Shown piece after piece: positions 7,704 to 15,812 of a stretch of 32,308 bases of DNA. The stretch lies in contig SVUF01000009.1 in assembly GCA_015063395.1 (NCBI GenBank), forward strand, positions 1 to 32,308, read 5' to 3'. The first letter of the stretch is position 1. Every line of letters begins with the position of its first letter. Below the pieces are notes generated by a model, which saw only the letters and a program-made list of their open reading frames with translations, ran no database searches and had not been told where the DNA came from. The position numbers were made by a program, and so were the translations under genes. Origin of the DNA: Oscillospiraceae bacterium. Its GTDB lineage: Bacteria; Bacillota; Clostridia; Oscillospirales; CAG-272.

Positions 7704-7949
7704 CAAAAAGCAGCCCTCGGCTGCAGGAGAAAGCAGCACCCTACACCGGTGCGCCTTTTGAATTTATTTTACTCAAAAACAGAGTAGTTCCCTTTAAAGC
7801 AAAAAAGCCGCTGTTTTTTAGGCGGCTTTGGTTTTGCCTTGCATTGTTTTTTCCATTTATTCAATGTAAAGCGGCAAATACAACGAAATATTGACGGATA
7901 TCGCCGTAATTTTAAAATAAAGGTTGTCAAAATTGACGGAGTCCTTTAC
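7704..7949. other. Intergenic spacer with hairpins
   Basis: This is the first part of a 348-bp gap without a gene. It has a compact hairpin GCAGCC/GGCTGC (7710-7715 with 7719-7724) right after the dehydroquinase-like stop. A second weak stem, GCACC/GGTGC (7736-7752), is followed by TTTT and might end the yqeG transcript. No small ORF with an SD was found. Confidence 0.5.
7804..7829. terminator. Probable terminator hairpin
   Basis: The stem AAAGCCGC/GCGGCTTT (7804-7811 with 7822-7829) has a T-rich loop. The better T-run (six) follows on the minus strand. On the plus strand only GGTTTT follows, so plus-strand efficiency is doubtful. Confidence 0.5.
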
Positions 7950-7978
7950 TTGACAAAAAAACGACTGTGTGATATAAT
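7950..7978 (+). promoter_or_regulatory. Perfect-consensus sigma-A promoter of the phosphotransferase/YidC-TagF operon
   Basis: -35 TTGACA (7950-7955), exactly 17 nt, -10 TATAAT (7973-7978). The leader is about 66 nt. It contains an 8-bp A/T hairpin AAAAATGA/TCATTTTT (7988-8010) followed by T residues, which could act as a weak attenuator. Confidence 0.85.
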
Positions 7979-8051
7979 CAAGTGTTGAAAAATGAAATAT
8001 CATCATTTTTTTAATGTATAATTAATCTGATAACTAATAAGGTAATAATTT

Positions 8052-9848
8052 ATGGATAATAATATGGACAAAAAAAGCCGACGCAATGATCAGCGGAAAT
8101 CTCCAAAGATCAAGCTTATTGAGCTGTGGCAGGACAAAAGAAGCTTCAAGAAAAGATTGCTGATTTCAGTCTTCCCCATTTTCTTCTTCTATTTTACTTT
8201 TGTATTTTTCGGACCCTTTGAGATCGCAATGTCAAATGCGGAGTCGATAATTTTCAGCCCTGCAAGAGTGGCAAGCACCATGGGAATTCTTACAATAGTG
8301 CTTTTCAGTGCAACCACCTTTCTTGTTTCGCTTCTCCGAGGAAAGATCTTTAACTTTCTCTCAACCGCCTTTTTTGCCGCAGGCGTTGCAGGATATCTCC
8401 AGGGAAATGTTTTCAACGGAGATCTTATGGAAGCCCTTACAGGCGATGCCATTGCTTGGCAGACAATGGCAGGCAAAATGGTCGGTAACCTTATCGTATG
8501 GGCTCTCATCATTATTGCCGCATATATGCTTTTGTACTTCAGCAGAAAATATTGGCGCATCACACTGAAATATGTATCGATTTTCCTTGTTCTTATACAG
8601 GTCATTGGAATCATCAGCATATTTATAATGCCTAAAACAGGAGAAACCTACGAAAGCGTCACAATCGACTCCGACGTTTATTTTTCCAACGACGACCAAT
8701 ATCTCTTCTCATCAGGTCACAATATTCTTGTGGTTGTTCTTGACAGATTTGACTATGATTATGTTGAAGATGTGCTTGAAAAGGACCCCGAATTCTTCAA
8801 AAAGCTCGACGGTTTTACTTCATACACCAACGCCACAACAGAATTTGCAAGAACCGAGCCCGGTATAAACAACATTCTCACTGCTCTTGGCGGAAAGGAT
8901 GCCTACAAGCTTTCCAAGGCAGAATATTTCAACACCTCATGGACAAAGCTTACAGGTACAAGCTCCATTGAAAAGCTTTCAAAGGCAGGCTACAATGTGG
9001 GCATCTACGGAGATATCTCCACATGGTTTGGAGATGACGGCTCACAGCTTCAGTATATAAACAATATTTCTTATGAGCAGGAAAAGATCAATTATTCAGC
9101 ACTTATCGAAAATATGCTCAAGATCTCCGCATACAGATATACTCCCATTGCCCTGAAGCCATTCTATTGGTGCTACTCCGATGATGTAAGCTCGGGAGTT
9201 TACACAGAAAGCGAAAGATATGTAATTGATGAAGCTCAATACTATGAGGATCTTGCAGAGGAGTTTTTTGCAGATTCCGACACAAAGCAGTTCAAGCTTC
9301 TTCATTTCAACGGCCCCCATGCTCCCTATACACTTGATGCAAACGGCAAGAGAGTTCCTCTCGGAACGGATGTTGTTGAGCAGACAATGGGTTCATTCCA
9401 CATACTTTACGAGCTTTTCGCAAAGATGAAGGAAGCAGAAATTTATGACAACACGGAAATCTTCATTCTCGGTGACCACGGATCAGCCGTATCCGACACC
9501 AAGCCCCTTCAGAAAGCTACAAGGATCGGTCTTTTCCACAAGGAAGCAACTGCCATTGGCACTGAGCTTGAATATTCAGACATGCCCGTATCACAGATCA
9601 ACGTACTGCCCACAATTCTCAGAGCCGCAGGCGTTGAAAATTACAAGGATTACGGCACTCCTCTTGACGAAGTCGATGAGGACAATGTAAGATATTATTA
9701 TAAGAGCGTTGTAAAAAGAGTTACCGAGGGCGGTAACAATCACGAGGCAGAGGTCCACGTTTATAAGATCACAGGGGACGCCTCCAACTTCAAAAATTGG
9801 GAAAAGATCGATGTTTACGAAATTCCCGACAATTGTTGGTTCTATTAA
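8052..9848 (+). CDS. LtaS-like membrane phosphotransferase (alkaline phosphatase/sulfatase superfamily)
   Basis: This 598-aa protein has the architecture of lipoteichoic acid synthase. There are five predicted TM segments (about 38-60, 73-95, 99-118, 142-163, 172-193) and then an extracellular metal-dependent domain. Visible motifs are VVVLDRFD (metal ligand Asp231), ARTEPG (Thr268, aligning with the Thr nucleophile of LtaS), HFNGPHAPY (418-426) and GDHG (474-477, metal site). A Thr nucleophile and the lack of a CxPxR sulfatase motif point to phosphoglycerol or similar group transfer rather than sulfate hydrolysis. LtaS is typically about 650 aa. The ATG at 8052 has only a weak SD (AAGG), with a second Met five codons in. 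It is the first gene of a four-gene operon ending in a CDP-glycerol-type transferase, which supports a role in a glycerophosphate polymer. Substrate and product are inferred. Confidence 0.82.
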   Translation: MDNNMDKKSRRNDQRKSPKIKLIELWQDKRSFKKRLLISVFPIFFFYFTFVFFGPFEIAMSNAESIIFSPARVASTMGILTIVLFSATTFLVSLLRGKIFNFLSTAFFAAGVAGYLQGNVFNGDLMEALTGDAIAWQTMAGKMVGNLIVWALIIIAAYMLLYFSRKYWRITLKYVSIFLVLIQVIGIISIFIMPKTGETYESVTIDSDVYFSNDDQYLFSSGHNILVVVLDRFDYDYVEDVLEKDPEFFKKLDGFTSYTNATTEFARTEPGINNILTALGGKDAYKLSKAEYFNTSWTKLTGTSSIEKLSKAGYNVGIYGDISTWFGDDGSQLQYINNISYEQEKINYSALIENMLKISAYRYTPIALKPFYWCYSDDVSSGVYTESERYVIDEAQYYEDLAEEFFADSDTKQFKLLHFNGPHAPYTLDANGKRVPLGTDVVEQTMGSFHILYELFAKMKEAEIYDNTEIFILGDHGSAVSDTKPLQKATRIGLFHKEATAIGTELEYSDMPVSQINVLPTILRAAGVENYKDYGTPLDEVDEDNVRYYYKSVVKRVTEGGNNHEAEVHVYKITGDASNFKNWEKIDVYEIPDNCWFY

Positions 9849-9877
9849 GCAAAGCAAAAATATAAATTAATTTTAAA

Positions 9878-9912
9878 GTCTTTCAAGGTTCATATATACC
9901 GTTTTGAAAGAC
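9878..9912 (+). other. Hairpin in the operon between the phosphotransferase and the 93-aa gene
   Basis: Arms GTCTTTCAA (9878-9886) and TTGAAAGAC (9904-9912) match perfectly, with a further GGT/ACC inside. There is no T-run, so it is probably an mRNA processing or stability element rather than a terminator. The SD AAAGGAG of the next gene begins nine bases beyond it. Confidence 0.45.
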
Positions 9913-9934
9913 ACAACAAGAAAGGAGATCGGAC

Positions 9935-10216
9935 ATGAAAAAGAAGCTTGTTGCAGTTTTCGCAGTATTTTTTGTACTTGGAATGTTGATGTTCTCAACA
10001 GTATCAAGCGCATACCTTGATCCGTCGACAGCCACATTTATTGTACAGATCGTTGCAGGTGTTGCAGTTGCTTGCGGAGCGGCATTTACCTTTTATTTCA
10101 GAAAGATAAAGAGAAAGCTCAAGGGAAACAATGACGAAAACGCAGATAACGTACAGTCTCTTGACAACTCCAAGGACGGCTTTGACGATTCAGAATTTGA
10201 CGAAGATGACGAATAA
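9935..10216 (+). CDS. Small membrane protein with YLDPST motif
   Basis: This 93-aa protein of unknown function has three parts. First is a signal-peptide-like segment (residues 1-26: MKKK, a hydrophobic core, then SSA). Second is YLDPSTATFIVQ, running into a second hydrophobic helix (about 33-55) with a basic stop FRKIKRKLK. Third is a highly acidic C-terminal tail. Small proteins with a (Y/F)(I/L)DP(G/S)T motif before a TM helix are, from memory, often encoded beside sulfatase- or phosphotransferase-like genes, so a partner role is plausible. Cleavage after SSA would leave YLDPST as the new N-terminus. The SD AAAGGAG lies eight bases before the ATG. Its last 11 bases overlap the signal peptidase gene. 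Confidence 0.75.
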   Translation: MKKKLVAVFAVFFVLGMLMFSTVSSAYLDPSTATFIVQIVAGVAVACGAAFTFYFRKIKRKLKGNNDENADNVQSLDNSKDGFDDSEFDEDDE

Positions 10217-10730
10217 GTCTGAAACGAGATCAAAAATAAAACAAAATAAAGAAACGCTGATAACATTTGCCATATTGATAGCGGCGCTTGTTGCAGCGTT
10301 TCTTGTTTCCGGCTTTGTTGTTTCTCTTGGATTTATACACGGTCCCTCCATGGAAAACGCCCTGTATGACGGGGACATCGTTGTAATTTGGAAGCTTTTT
10401 GACAGTATACAAGCAGGTGATATAGTTGTTTGCAGACTGCCCGAGCTGACTGCGGGAACAATTGTAAAAAGAGTGGCAGCTGCTCCCGGAGATCATGTCC
10501 TCATCACAAAAACAGGGGAGCTTTATGTCAATTCGGAATATATCACCGTGTTTGGCAAGGAAACCTATACCCCAACAGAGCTTCAGCTTCAGGACGGGGA
10601 ATATTTTCTTCTCGGTGATAATCTCGAATTCTCCACCGATTCAAGAGATCAAAAATTCGGAATTATAAAGGACAAGTGCATCGAGGGAAAGGTCATCTAC
10701 AGGCTTTTTCCGAAAATGACTAAATATTAA
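10206..10730 (+). CDS. Type I signal peptidase (S26 family)
   Basis: This membrane serine protease removes signal peptides. The protein is 174 aa from the ATG at 10206. The frame is open further upstream to 10131, but that part lies inside the preceding gene and is not conserved-looking. A TM segment occupies about residues 17-43. The catalytic serine is Ser48 in GPSMENAL and the general-base lysine is Lys88 in GTIVKRVAAAPGD. Box E is LLGDNLEFSTDSRDQKFG (136-152). All catalytic parts are intact. The start overlaps the previous gene by 11 bp with no clear SD, implying translational coupling. Its place inside a polymer operon suggests a dedicated substrate, for example the 93-aa protein just upstream; this is inference. 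Confidence 0.92.
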   Translation: MTNKSETRSKIKQNKETLITFAILIAALVAAFLVSGFVVSLGFIHGPSMENALYDGDIVVIWKLFDSIQAGDIVVCRLPELTAGTIVKRVAAAPGDHVLITKTGELYVNSEYITVFGKETYTPTELQLQDGEYFLLGDNLEFSTDSRDQKFGIIKDKCIEGKVIYRLFPKMTKY

Positions 10731-10750
10731 CATAAAACGGAGAAAAAATT

Positions 10751-12865
10751 ATGGATATCATAGGCGAAATACTCGGAACTCCACTGGGCTATGTGTTGAA
10801 GCTTTGCTATGACATATTCAAGGATTACGGATTGGCAATTATCATATTTACTCTTTTGACAAAGGTGATACTTTTCCCTGTATCTCTTCTTGTTCAGAAA
10901 AACTCGGTAAAAATGATCAAAATGAAGCCCCAGCTCGACCAGCTAAAATACCAGTACGTTGATGACAAGGACGCGCTTCTTGACGCGCAAAGCGAGCTTT
11001 ATAAAAAGGAAAAATACAGCCCCTTTGCAGGAATGAGCCCTCTTTTTATACAGCTTCCCCTTATCTTCGGTCTTATTGATGTTGTTTACAGACCCTTAAA
11101 GCACATTCTGCACATTCCCGCAGAGGTTATAAACGCATTTGTCGAAAAAGCAAAGGAGCTTTCGGGACTTGCAGATCTTGGTTCCGCCCCTGAGCTTAAG
11201 GTAATGCAGCTTGTGTCTGACGGTAAAAACTACGATGCCTTTATGTCTCTTGAGCAAGGCGCACTTTCAGGATATGATGTTGGCGGATTTATTGAAAAAA
11301 TGCAGTCCATCAACATGAGCTTCCTGGGTATTGACCTTTCAAGCGTACCCACCCTCGCCTTAAATCTTTTGTTCCTCATACCTCTGTTTGCAGGAATTTC
11401 CGCGCTTTTGATGTGTATTGTACAGAACAAGATCAATGTACTCCAGATCGAGCAGGGATTTTTCGGTCGCTGGGGAATGACCATATTCATGATCGCATTC
11501 TCAACATATTTCGCGTTCCTTGTTCCCGGCGGTGTTGGTCTTTATTGGATCTTCGGAAACCTGTTTTCAATTCCTGTAATGTATTTGGTCAATATGATCT
11601 ACAATCCCAACAAATACATTGACTACAAGACCCTGAATAATCTTAAGGAAAAAGCAAAGGAAGAAGCAAAGATCAACCGGGAAAACAAAGCCCTTTCAAA
11701 AAAATATTACAAAGAGATCTGCCGCGGAGACAACCTTCAGAACATGGATCTTGTGTTCTATTCCGAAGGCAGCGGATTTTATAAGTATTTTGAAAACATC
11801 ATTGAATCAATACTGAAAAACTCCGACATTACCATAACTTACATTACAAATGACCCTAAGGACGCAATTTTCAAGAAGAACAATCCCCGCATCAAGCCCT
11901 ATTATATCAGCGGTAATCAGCTTATTACACTGATGATGAAGCTTGAATGTAAGATCGTTGTTATGACCACCCCGGACCTTGAAAAATATCATATCAAGCG
12001 TTCTAAAATGAAGAAGAACATTGAATACATCTATGTGGACCACGGCTGTACCTCTCTGAACCTTACCTACAGAACGGGCGCCCTTGACTATTTTGACACA
12101 GTATTTGTTGTCAGCCGCAGTCAAGGACTTGAAATCAGAGCCATGGAAAACCTGAGAAACACCCACAAAAAGAGAATTGTAAAATGCGGCTATGGCCTTA
12201 TGGACAATATGCTTGAGGCTTACAGCAAGAAGGAAAAGAAGGAAAACGAGAAGCCCGTTATCCTCATAGCTCCCTCGTGGCAGTATGACAATATCCTCGA
12301 CAGCTGTATCGATGACATCGTAAACGATCTTGTTTGCGACAAATACAAGGTAATAATCAGACCTCACCCCCAGTATATCAAGCGTTTCCCTGTAAGAATG
12401 GAGGAAATGTTTGAAAGATACAAGGATAAGCTTTCCGAGGACTTCATCATTCAGACGGATTTCTCATCAACCGACACGGTATATAATTCCGATATAATGA
12501 TCACCGACTGGTCGGGAATCGCCTTTGAATACAGCTTTACAACCAACAGACCCACACTTTTTGTAAACACACAAATGAAGGTTGTAAACAAGGACTACAA
12601 AAAGATCTCCATTGAACCCTTCGATATTACAGGCAGAAATAAGGTTGGACGTTCAATCGAAAAATCAGAGTGCTGCAACATTTCAAAAACCGTAGAAGAC
12701 TTCCTTGTTCATAAGGACGACTACGCAGAACAGATCAGTAATCTTCGAAACGAGTATTTCTACAATCTCGGATCAAGCGGAGAGGCAGGAGCTGACTATA
12801 TTATCCGCAGAATTAAAGGTCTTCCTCTCGGTAACACAAACAAAGATACAAACAAAGATAACTAA
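10751..12865 (+). CDS. Fusion of YidC/Oxa1 insertase domain and CDP-glycerol glycerophosphotransferase (TagB/TagF) domain
   Basis: This is a 704-aa two-domain protein. Residues 1-290 are a complete YidC/Oxa1 domain. They include DYGLAIIIFTLLTKVILFP with Lys38 at the groove-charge position, a cytoplasmic K-rich hairpin (50-90), MSPLFIQLPLIFGLIDVVY (95-113) and three further TM helices ending VGLYWIFGNLFSIPVMYLVN. A charged linker (295-320) leads to a glycerophosphotransferase domain (about 330-690). It carries VDHGCTSLN (429-437), IIRPHPQY (535-542) and MITDWSGIAFEYSF (583-596), the three marks of TagB/TagF enzymes that move glycerol phosphate from CDP-glycerol. The frame is continuous and the linker hydrophilic, so I see a true fusion and not an error. 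SD CGGAG. It lies 20 bp after the signal peptidase gene and is closed by a terminator. Confidence 0.9.
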   Translation: MDIIGEILGTPLGYVLKLCYDIFKDYGLAIIIFTLLTKVILFPVSLLVQKNSVKMIKMKPQLDQLKYQYVDDKDALLDAQSELYKKEKYSPFAGMSPLFIQLPLIFGLIDVVYRPLKHILHIPAEVINAFVEKAKELSGLADLGSAPELKVMQLVSDGKNYDAFMSLEQGALSGYDVGGFIEKMQSINMSFLGIDLSSVPTLALNLLFLIPLFAGISALLMCIVQNKINVLQIEQGFFGRWGMTIFMIAFSTYFAFLVPGGVGLYWIFGNLFSIPVMYLVNMIYNPNKYIDYKTLNNLKEKAKEEAKINRENKALSKKYYKEICRGDNLQNMDLVFYSEGSGFYKYFENIIESILKNSDITITYITNDPKDAIFKKNNPRIKPYYISGNQLITLMMKLECKIVVMTTPDLEKYHIKRSKMKKNIEYIYVDHGCTSLNLTYRTGALDYFDTVFVVSRSQGLEIRAMENLRNTHKKRIVKCGYGLMDNMLEAYSKKEKKENEKPVILIAPSWQYDNILDSCIDDIVNDLVCDKYKVIIRPHPQYIKRFPVRMEEMFERYKDKLSEDFIIQTDFSSTDTVYNSDIMITDWSGIAFEYSFTTNRPTLFVNTQMKVVNKDYKKISIEPFDITGRNKVGRSIEKSECCNISKTVEDFLVHKDDYAEQISNLRNEYFYNLGSSGEAGADYIIRRIKGLPLGNTNKDTNKDN

Positions 12866-12871
12866 AAAAAT

Positions 12872-12909
12872 GACTGTAAAACTCCCACGAGCTTTTACAG
12901 TCTTTTTTT
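12872..12909 (+). terminator. Terminator of the phosphotransferase/YidC-TagF operon
   Basis: A perfect 10-bp stem GACTGTAAAA/TTTTACAGTC (12872-12881 with 12893-12902) is followed by seven T residues. Confidence 0.92.
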
Positions 12910-12967
12910 CATTCCGGAAATTATACAATAAATTATCGAAAAAAATTTAAAAATATCTGTAAACCCC

Positions 12968-12996
12968 TTGAAAAATTATCAGAAATAGTATATAAT
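12968..12996 (+). promoter_or_regulatory. Promoter of efp
   Basis: -35 TTGAAA (12968-12973), 17-nt spacer, -10 TATAAT (12991-12996), 61 bases before the efp ATG. Confidence 0.75.
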
Positions 12997-13057
12997 TAGG
13001 TGAGATGTCATTTACACTCATAACAAATTAAATTAATTTTACGGAGGATATAAAATT

Positions 13058-13615
13058 ATGGTAGTAGCCGGCGATTTCAAAAACGGTGTTACATTTGAAA
13101 TGGAGGGTAACGTTCTTCAGGTAATCGAATTCCAGCACGTTAAGCCCGGAAAGGGTGCAGCTTTTGTTCGTACAAAGCTCAGAAACGTAATTACAGGAGC
13201 AGTTATCGAAAAGACATTCAGCCCTACAGATAAGTTCGAAAATGCTTATGTTGAAAGAAAAGAAATGCAGTATTCATATGATGACGGAGCTCTTTATCAC
13301 TTCCTTGACACAGAAACATGGGACGAAACTCTTGTTTCTCACGACACTGTAGGTGATGACTTCAGATTCGTTAAGGAAGAAATGATGTGCAAGATCGTTT
13401 CCTACAAGGGTAATGTTTTTGCAGTTGAACCCCCAACATTCGTTGAACTTGCTGTTACTGATACTGACCCCGGTTTTGCAGGCAATACAGCAACCAACAC
13501 TCTCAAACCCGCTACTGTTGAAACAGGAGCAGAGGTTAAGGTTCCCCTCTTCATTGAGGTTGGCGAAGTTATTAAGATCGATACAAGAAGCGGCGAATAT
13601 CTCTCCCGTGCATAA
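13058..13615 (+). CDS. efp: Elongation factor P
   Basis: This translation factor binds between the P and E sites of the ribosome and rescues stalling at polyproline. At 185 aa it is the standard three-domain length. Domain I carries the modifiable loop VKPGKGAAF with Lys32 at its tip. Middle and C-terminal OB domains follow, ending in the family signature [18 protein letters not shown]. The ATG at 13058 has ACGGAGG upstream. The SGNH surface protein at 21816 has long Thr-Pro runs and would be one client in this window. Its neighbour downstream is the CD1247-type gene, the order known from Clostridia. Confidence 0.98.
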   Translation: MVVAGDFKNGVTFEMEGNVLQVIEFQHVKPGKGAAFVRTKLRNVITGAVIEKTFSPTDKFENAYVERKEMQYSYDDGALYHFLDTETWDETLVSHDTVGDDFRFVKEEMMCKIVSYKGNVFAVEPPTFVELAVTDTDPGFAGNTATNTLKPATVETGAEVKVPLFIEVGEVIKIDTRSGEYLSRA

Positions 13616-13714
13616 CGTATAATACTGATAACTTGACTTTTTTATTGACAGATCAATAAAAATTACGAAAGATTAGCAAAAACTATTAAATAGTAGTAAA
13701 AAGGAGATAAAACT

Positions 13715-14260
13715 ATGACAATTTCCGAAAAAGTTGCATACCTTAAGGGTATGATGGAAGGCATGGATCTCGACACAGAAAAGGGCAACGGCAAGCTTCT
13801 TGCAAAGATCGTTGAAATTCTTGATGACATGGCTCTTGAAATTGAGGATCTTTCCGATGAAGCAGTTCAGCTCCGCGACTACTGCGACGAGCTTGATTCA
13901 GATCTTGGAGACGTTGAAGAATATCTTCTTGAAGAGGCTGAAAGTGACGATTGCTCATGCGAAGGCTGTGAAGGCTGCGACGGTTACGACGCAGATGACG
14001 AAGACTTCGATTGGGATGACGAAGACGACGAAGACTATGATGAGGACGATTTTGACGAAGATGAAGAAGATGACGACATCATAGAAGCTATGTGTCCCGA
14101 ATGCGGTGAGGAGATCTTTTTTGATCTTGACATTGATCCCGCAGACATCATCTGTCCCAGTTGCGGAAAGCACGTTTCATTTGTTTGCGACGGTGATTGC
14201 GAAGGCTGCAGCGGTTGCGACAGCGAATGTGACGAGGATCTTGACGAGGACGACGAATAA
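13715..14260 (+). CDS. CD1247 N-terminal domain protein with zinc ribbon and acidic, Cys-rich tail
   Basis: This 181-aa protein resembles the CD1247 family encoded next to efp in Clostridia; its function is unknown. Residues 1-72 form the helical conserved N-terminal domain (MTISEKVAYLKGMMEGM...). A highly acidic low-complexity region (about 76-122) contains a CSCEGCEGC cluster (80-88). A zinc ribbon follows with CPEC (127-130) and CPSC (147-150). The end has a second Cys cluster, CDGDCEGCSGCDSEC (158-172), before an all-acidic tail. The extra Cys clusters sharing the CEGC.GCD pattern look like an internal duplication and could bind more metal. SD AAAAGGAG before the ATG at 13715. Confidence 0.85.
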   Translation: MTISEKVAYLKGMMEGMDLDTEKGNGKLLAKIVEILDDMALEIEDLSDEAVQLRDYCDELDSDLGDVEEYLLEEAESDDCSCEGCEGCDGYDADDEDFDWDDEDDEDYDEDDFDEDEEDDDIIEAMCPECGEEIFFDLDIDPADIICPSCGKHVSFVCDGDCEGCSGCDSECDEDLDEDDE

Positions 14261-14273
14261 TTGTTGAAAAAAT

Positions 14274-14323
14274 GGAACTTTTAGCGGAATTACACTATAA
14301 ATCCGTCAAAAAAGTTCCTTTTT
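14274..14323 (+). terminator. Terminator after the CD1247-type gene
   Basis: Arms GGAACTTTT (14274-14282) and AAAAGTTCC (14310-14318) enclose a long loop, followed by five T residues. Confidence 0.8.
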
Positions 14324-14357
14324 CATAATATTTACTTTATAAGGAGAATAACGTACA

Positions 14358-15785
14358 ATGAAATTTACAAAGATTACAGCATTTGTTCTTGTAATTTGCA
14401 TGATGATACCCCTTTTGGCTTCATGTAAAAAGGAACCGACTCCCGCTGAAGTTTGGAGCTCTGCAGCAGAGCTTCTTGCAGCGGCAACAGATCTTACACT
14501 CAGCGCAAAGGTAACCCTGGGTGAATACACAGTCAGTGTGGATTACGCAGGAAACCGTACAAGCGGCGCAAAATCATACGATATAAAGATCGATGAAACA
14601 ACTTACCCGATCTACAGTGACGGAACAAAAAATTATTATTCCGCAGAAGATATCAAATTTAGTGTAAAGTCCTCGGAAGACAGCGACATTATGCGCGAGT
14701 TTATGAGCTTTAACCTTACAAACGCTGCAAGACTTGCTCTTGAAGACGAACAGATTACAGATGCCCTTATTGAAAAGAGCGAAACTGCTCAAAAGCTTAC
14801 CTTCAAGGCGGACGGTTCAACCTTCAAAGCAATGTTTGCTCCCGATGAAAATATTTCGTTTGAAACAGTTACAGTTGCTGCAGAATTGGACCTTGAAAAC
14901 AATCTTAAAATAATTAAGATCACATCAAAGGCAAAGGGAACAGAGTTTTACGGAATTCCTCTTCTTGGCGCCGATAAAGAATTCAAGGATCTTTCCGTTA
15001 CTATAGAAAATATAGACTTTAGTGCTTCCAAAGCACCCAAAGCACCTGAAAAGACCTCAGAATACCCCGAGCTTGTTGCTCTTGCGAAAACATATCCCAC
15101 GGGCCTTTTCTCATCTATGAAGGATTCCTCCAAGGTTGAAACCACCGTAGAAATGGATATGGACGTAATGATCGTTTCTATGAAGGTTAAGGCTGTTTCC
15201 ACACTTACAACACAGTATATAGAAGGTATCAAATACACAAGAAATATTACAAAGACAACAACTGATGCAATGGGGCAAAACCAAACAACCACCGAGGACG
15301 AATACTATAACGGTAAGGACGGATATACATACATTACAGATTCCGAGGGTGCAAATTATAAAATCAAGCTTGAGGAAGAAGAAAACTCCGAAACCGATGA
15401 TATTCTTTCAATTTTCACAAAGGACAGCAATCTTGAAGACGTTTTCAAGGATGCAACTGTTGCAGGATCAACAATTACAGTAAACATTTCCGGAGAAACC
15501 CTTCAAAAGCTTTTGTCGGACACCTCCGATTCTGATCTTGGTATGGATCTTGGTGAGACCGAAGCAACATTCAAGGATACAACTCTTACAATTAAGCTTA
15601 AAAACGGACTTATTGAAACAGTTTCCATGGATCTTGAAATTGAGGCAGAGGGAGACCTTATGGGAACAGGAACTTCAACTACAGTATCCGTAAAGGCTTC
15701 AATCTCCATGAAGTATTATACAATCATGGACGACTATGTTGCAGAAGCTCCCGAAGGCTACGAAAATTATGAGGATTGGACCTGA
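14358..15785 (+). CDS. Large lipoprotein of unknown function
   Basis: This 475-aa protein has a lipoprotein signal peptide: MKFTKITAFVLV, a hydrophobic core, then LLASC with the acylated Cys23. It is thus anchored to the outer face of the membrane. The mature part seems to hold two beta-rich repeats (about residues 35-230 and 245-465) separated by a Lys/Pro/Ala linker (SKAPKAPEKTSEYPELV). Both show alternating Thr/Val strands and a YYN/YYS turn, which resembles LolA/LppX-like sheet folds in general layout; I cannot assign a family. No catalytic motif is visible. The SD AAGGAG lies 11 bases before the ATG. It is flanked by terminators on both sides, so it is monocistronic or reached by readthrough. 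Confidence 0.8.
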   Translation: MKFTKITAFVLVICMMIPLLASCKKEPTPAEVWSSAAELLAAATDLTLSAKVTLGEYTVSVDYAGNRTSGAKSYDIKIDETTYPIYSDGTKNYYSAEDIKFSVKSSEDSDIMREFMSFNLTNAARLALEDEQITDALIEKSETAQKLTFKADGSTFKAMFAPDENISFETVTVAAELDLENNLKIIKITSKAKGTEFYGIPLLGADKEFKDLSVTIENIDFSASKAPKAPEKTSEYPELVALAKTYPTGLFSSMKDSSKVETTVEMDMDVMIVSMKVKAVSTLTTQYIEGIKYTRNITKTTTDAMGQNQTTTEDEYYNGKDGYTYITDSEGANYKIKLEEEENSETDDILSIFTKDSNLEDVFKDATVAGSTITVNISGETLQKLLSDTSDSDLGMDLGETEATFKDTTLTIKLKNGLIETVSMDLEIEAEGDLMGTGTSTTVSVKASISMKYYTIMDDYVAEAPEGYENYEDWT

Positions 15786-15812
15786 TTATAAATAAATAAA
15801 TAAATAAAAAAA

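Noticed and set aside
10131-10205. Upstream extension of the signal peptidase frame
   Set aside because: It lies in another frame inside the 93-aa gene. The Thr-rich sequence is unlike signal peptidase N-termini, and the TM segment is complete from 10206.
11807-12367. 186-codon minus-strand frame
   Set aside because: It is antisense to the TagF-type domain of the fusion. It has no ribosome-binding site and no similarity I recognise.
13639-13662. Hairpin TTTTTATTGA/TCAATAAAAA after efp as a terminator
   Set aside because: The stem is only A/T-rich and no T-run follows. It may be a chance palindrome, and readthrough into the CD1247-type gene is expected.
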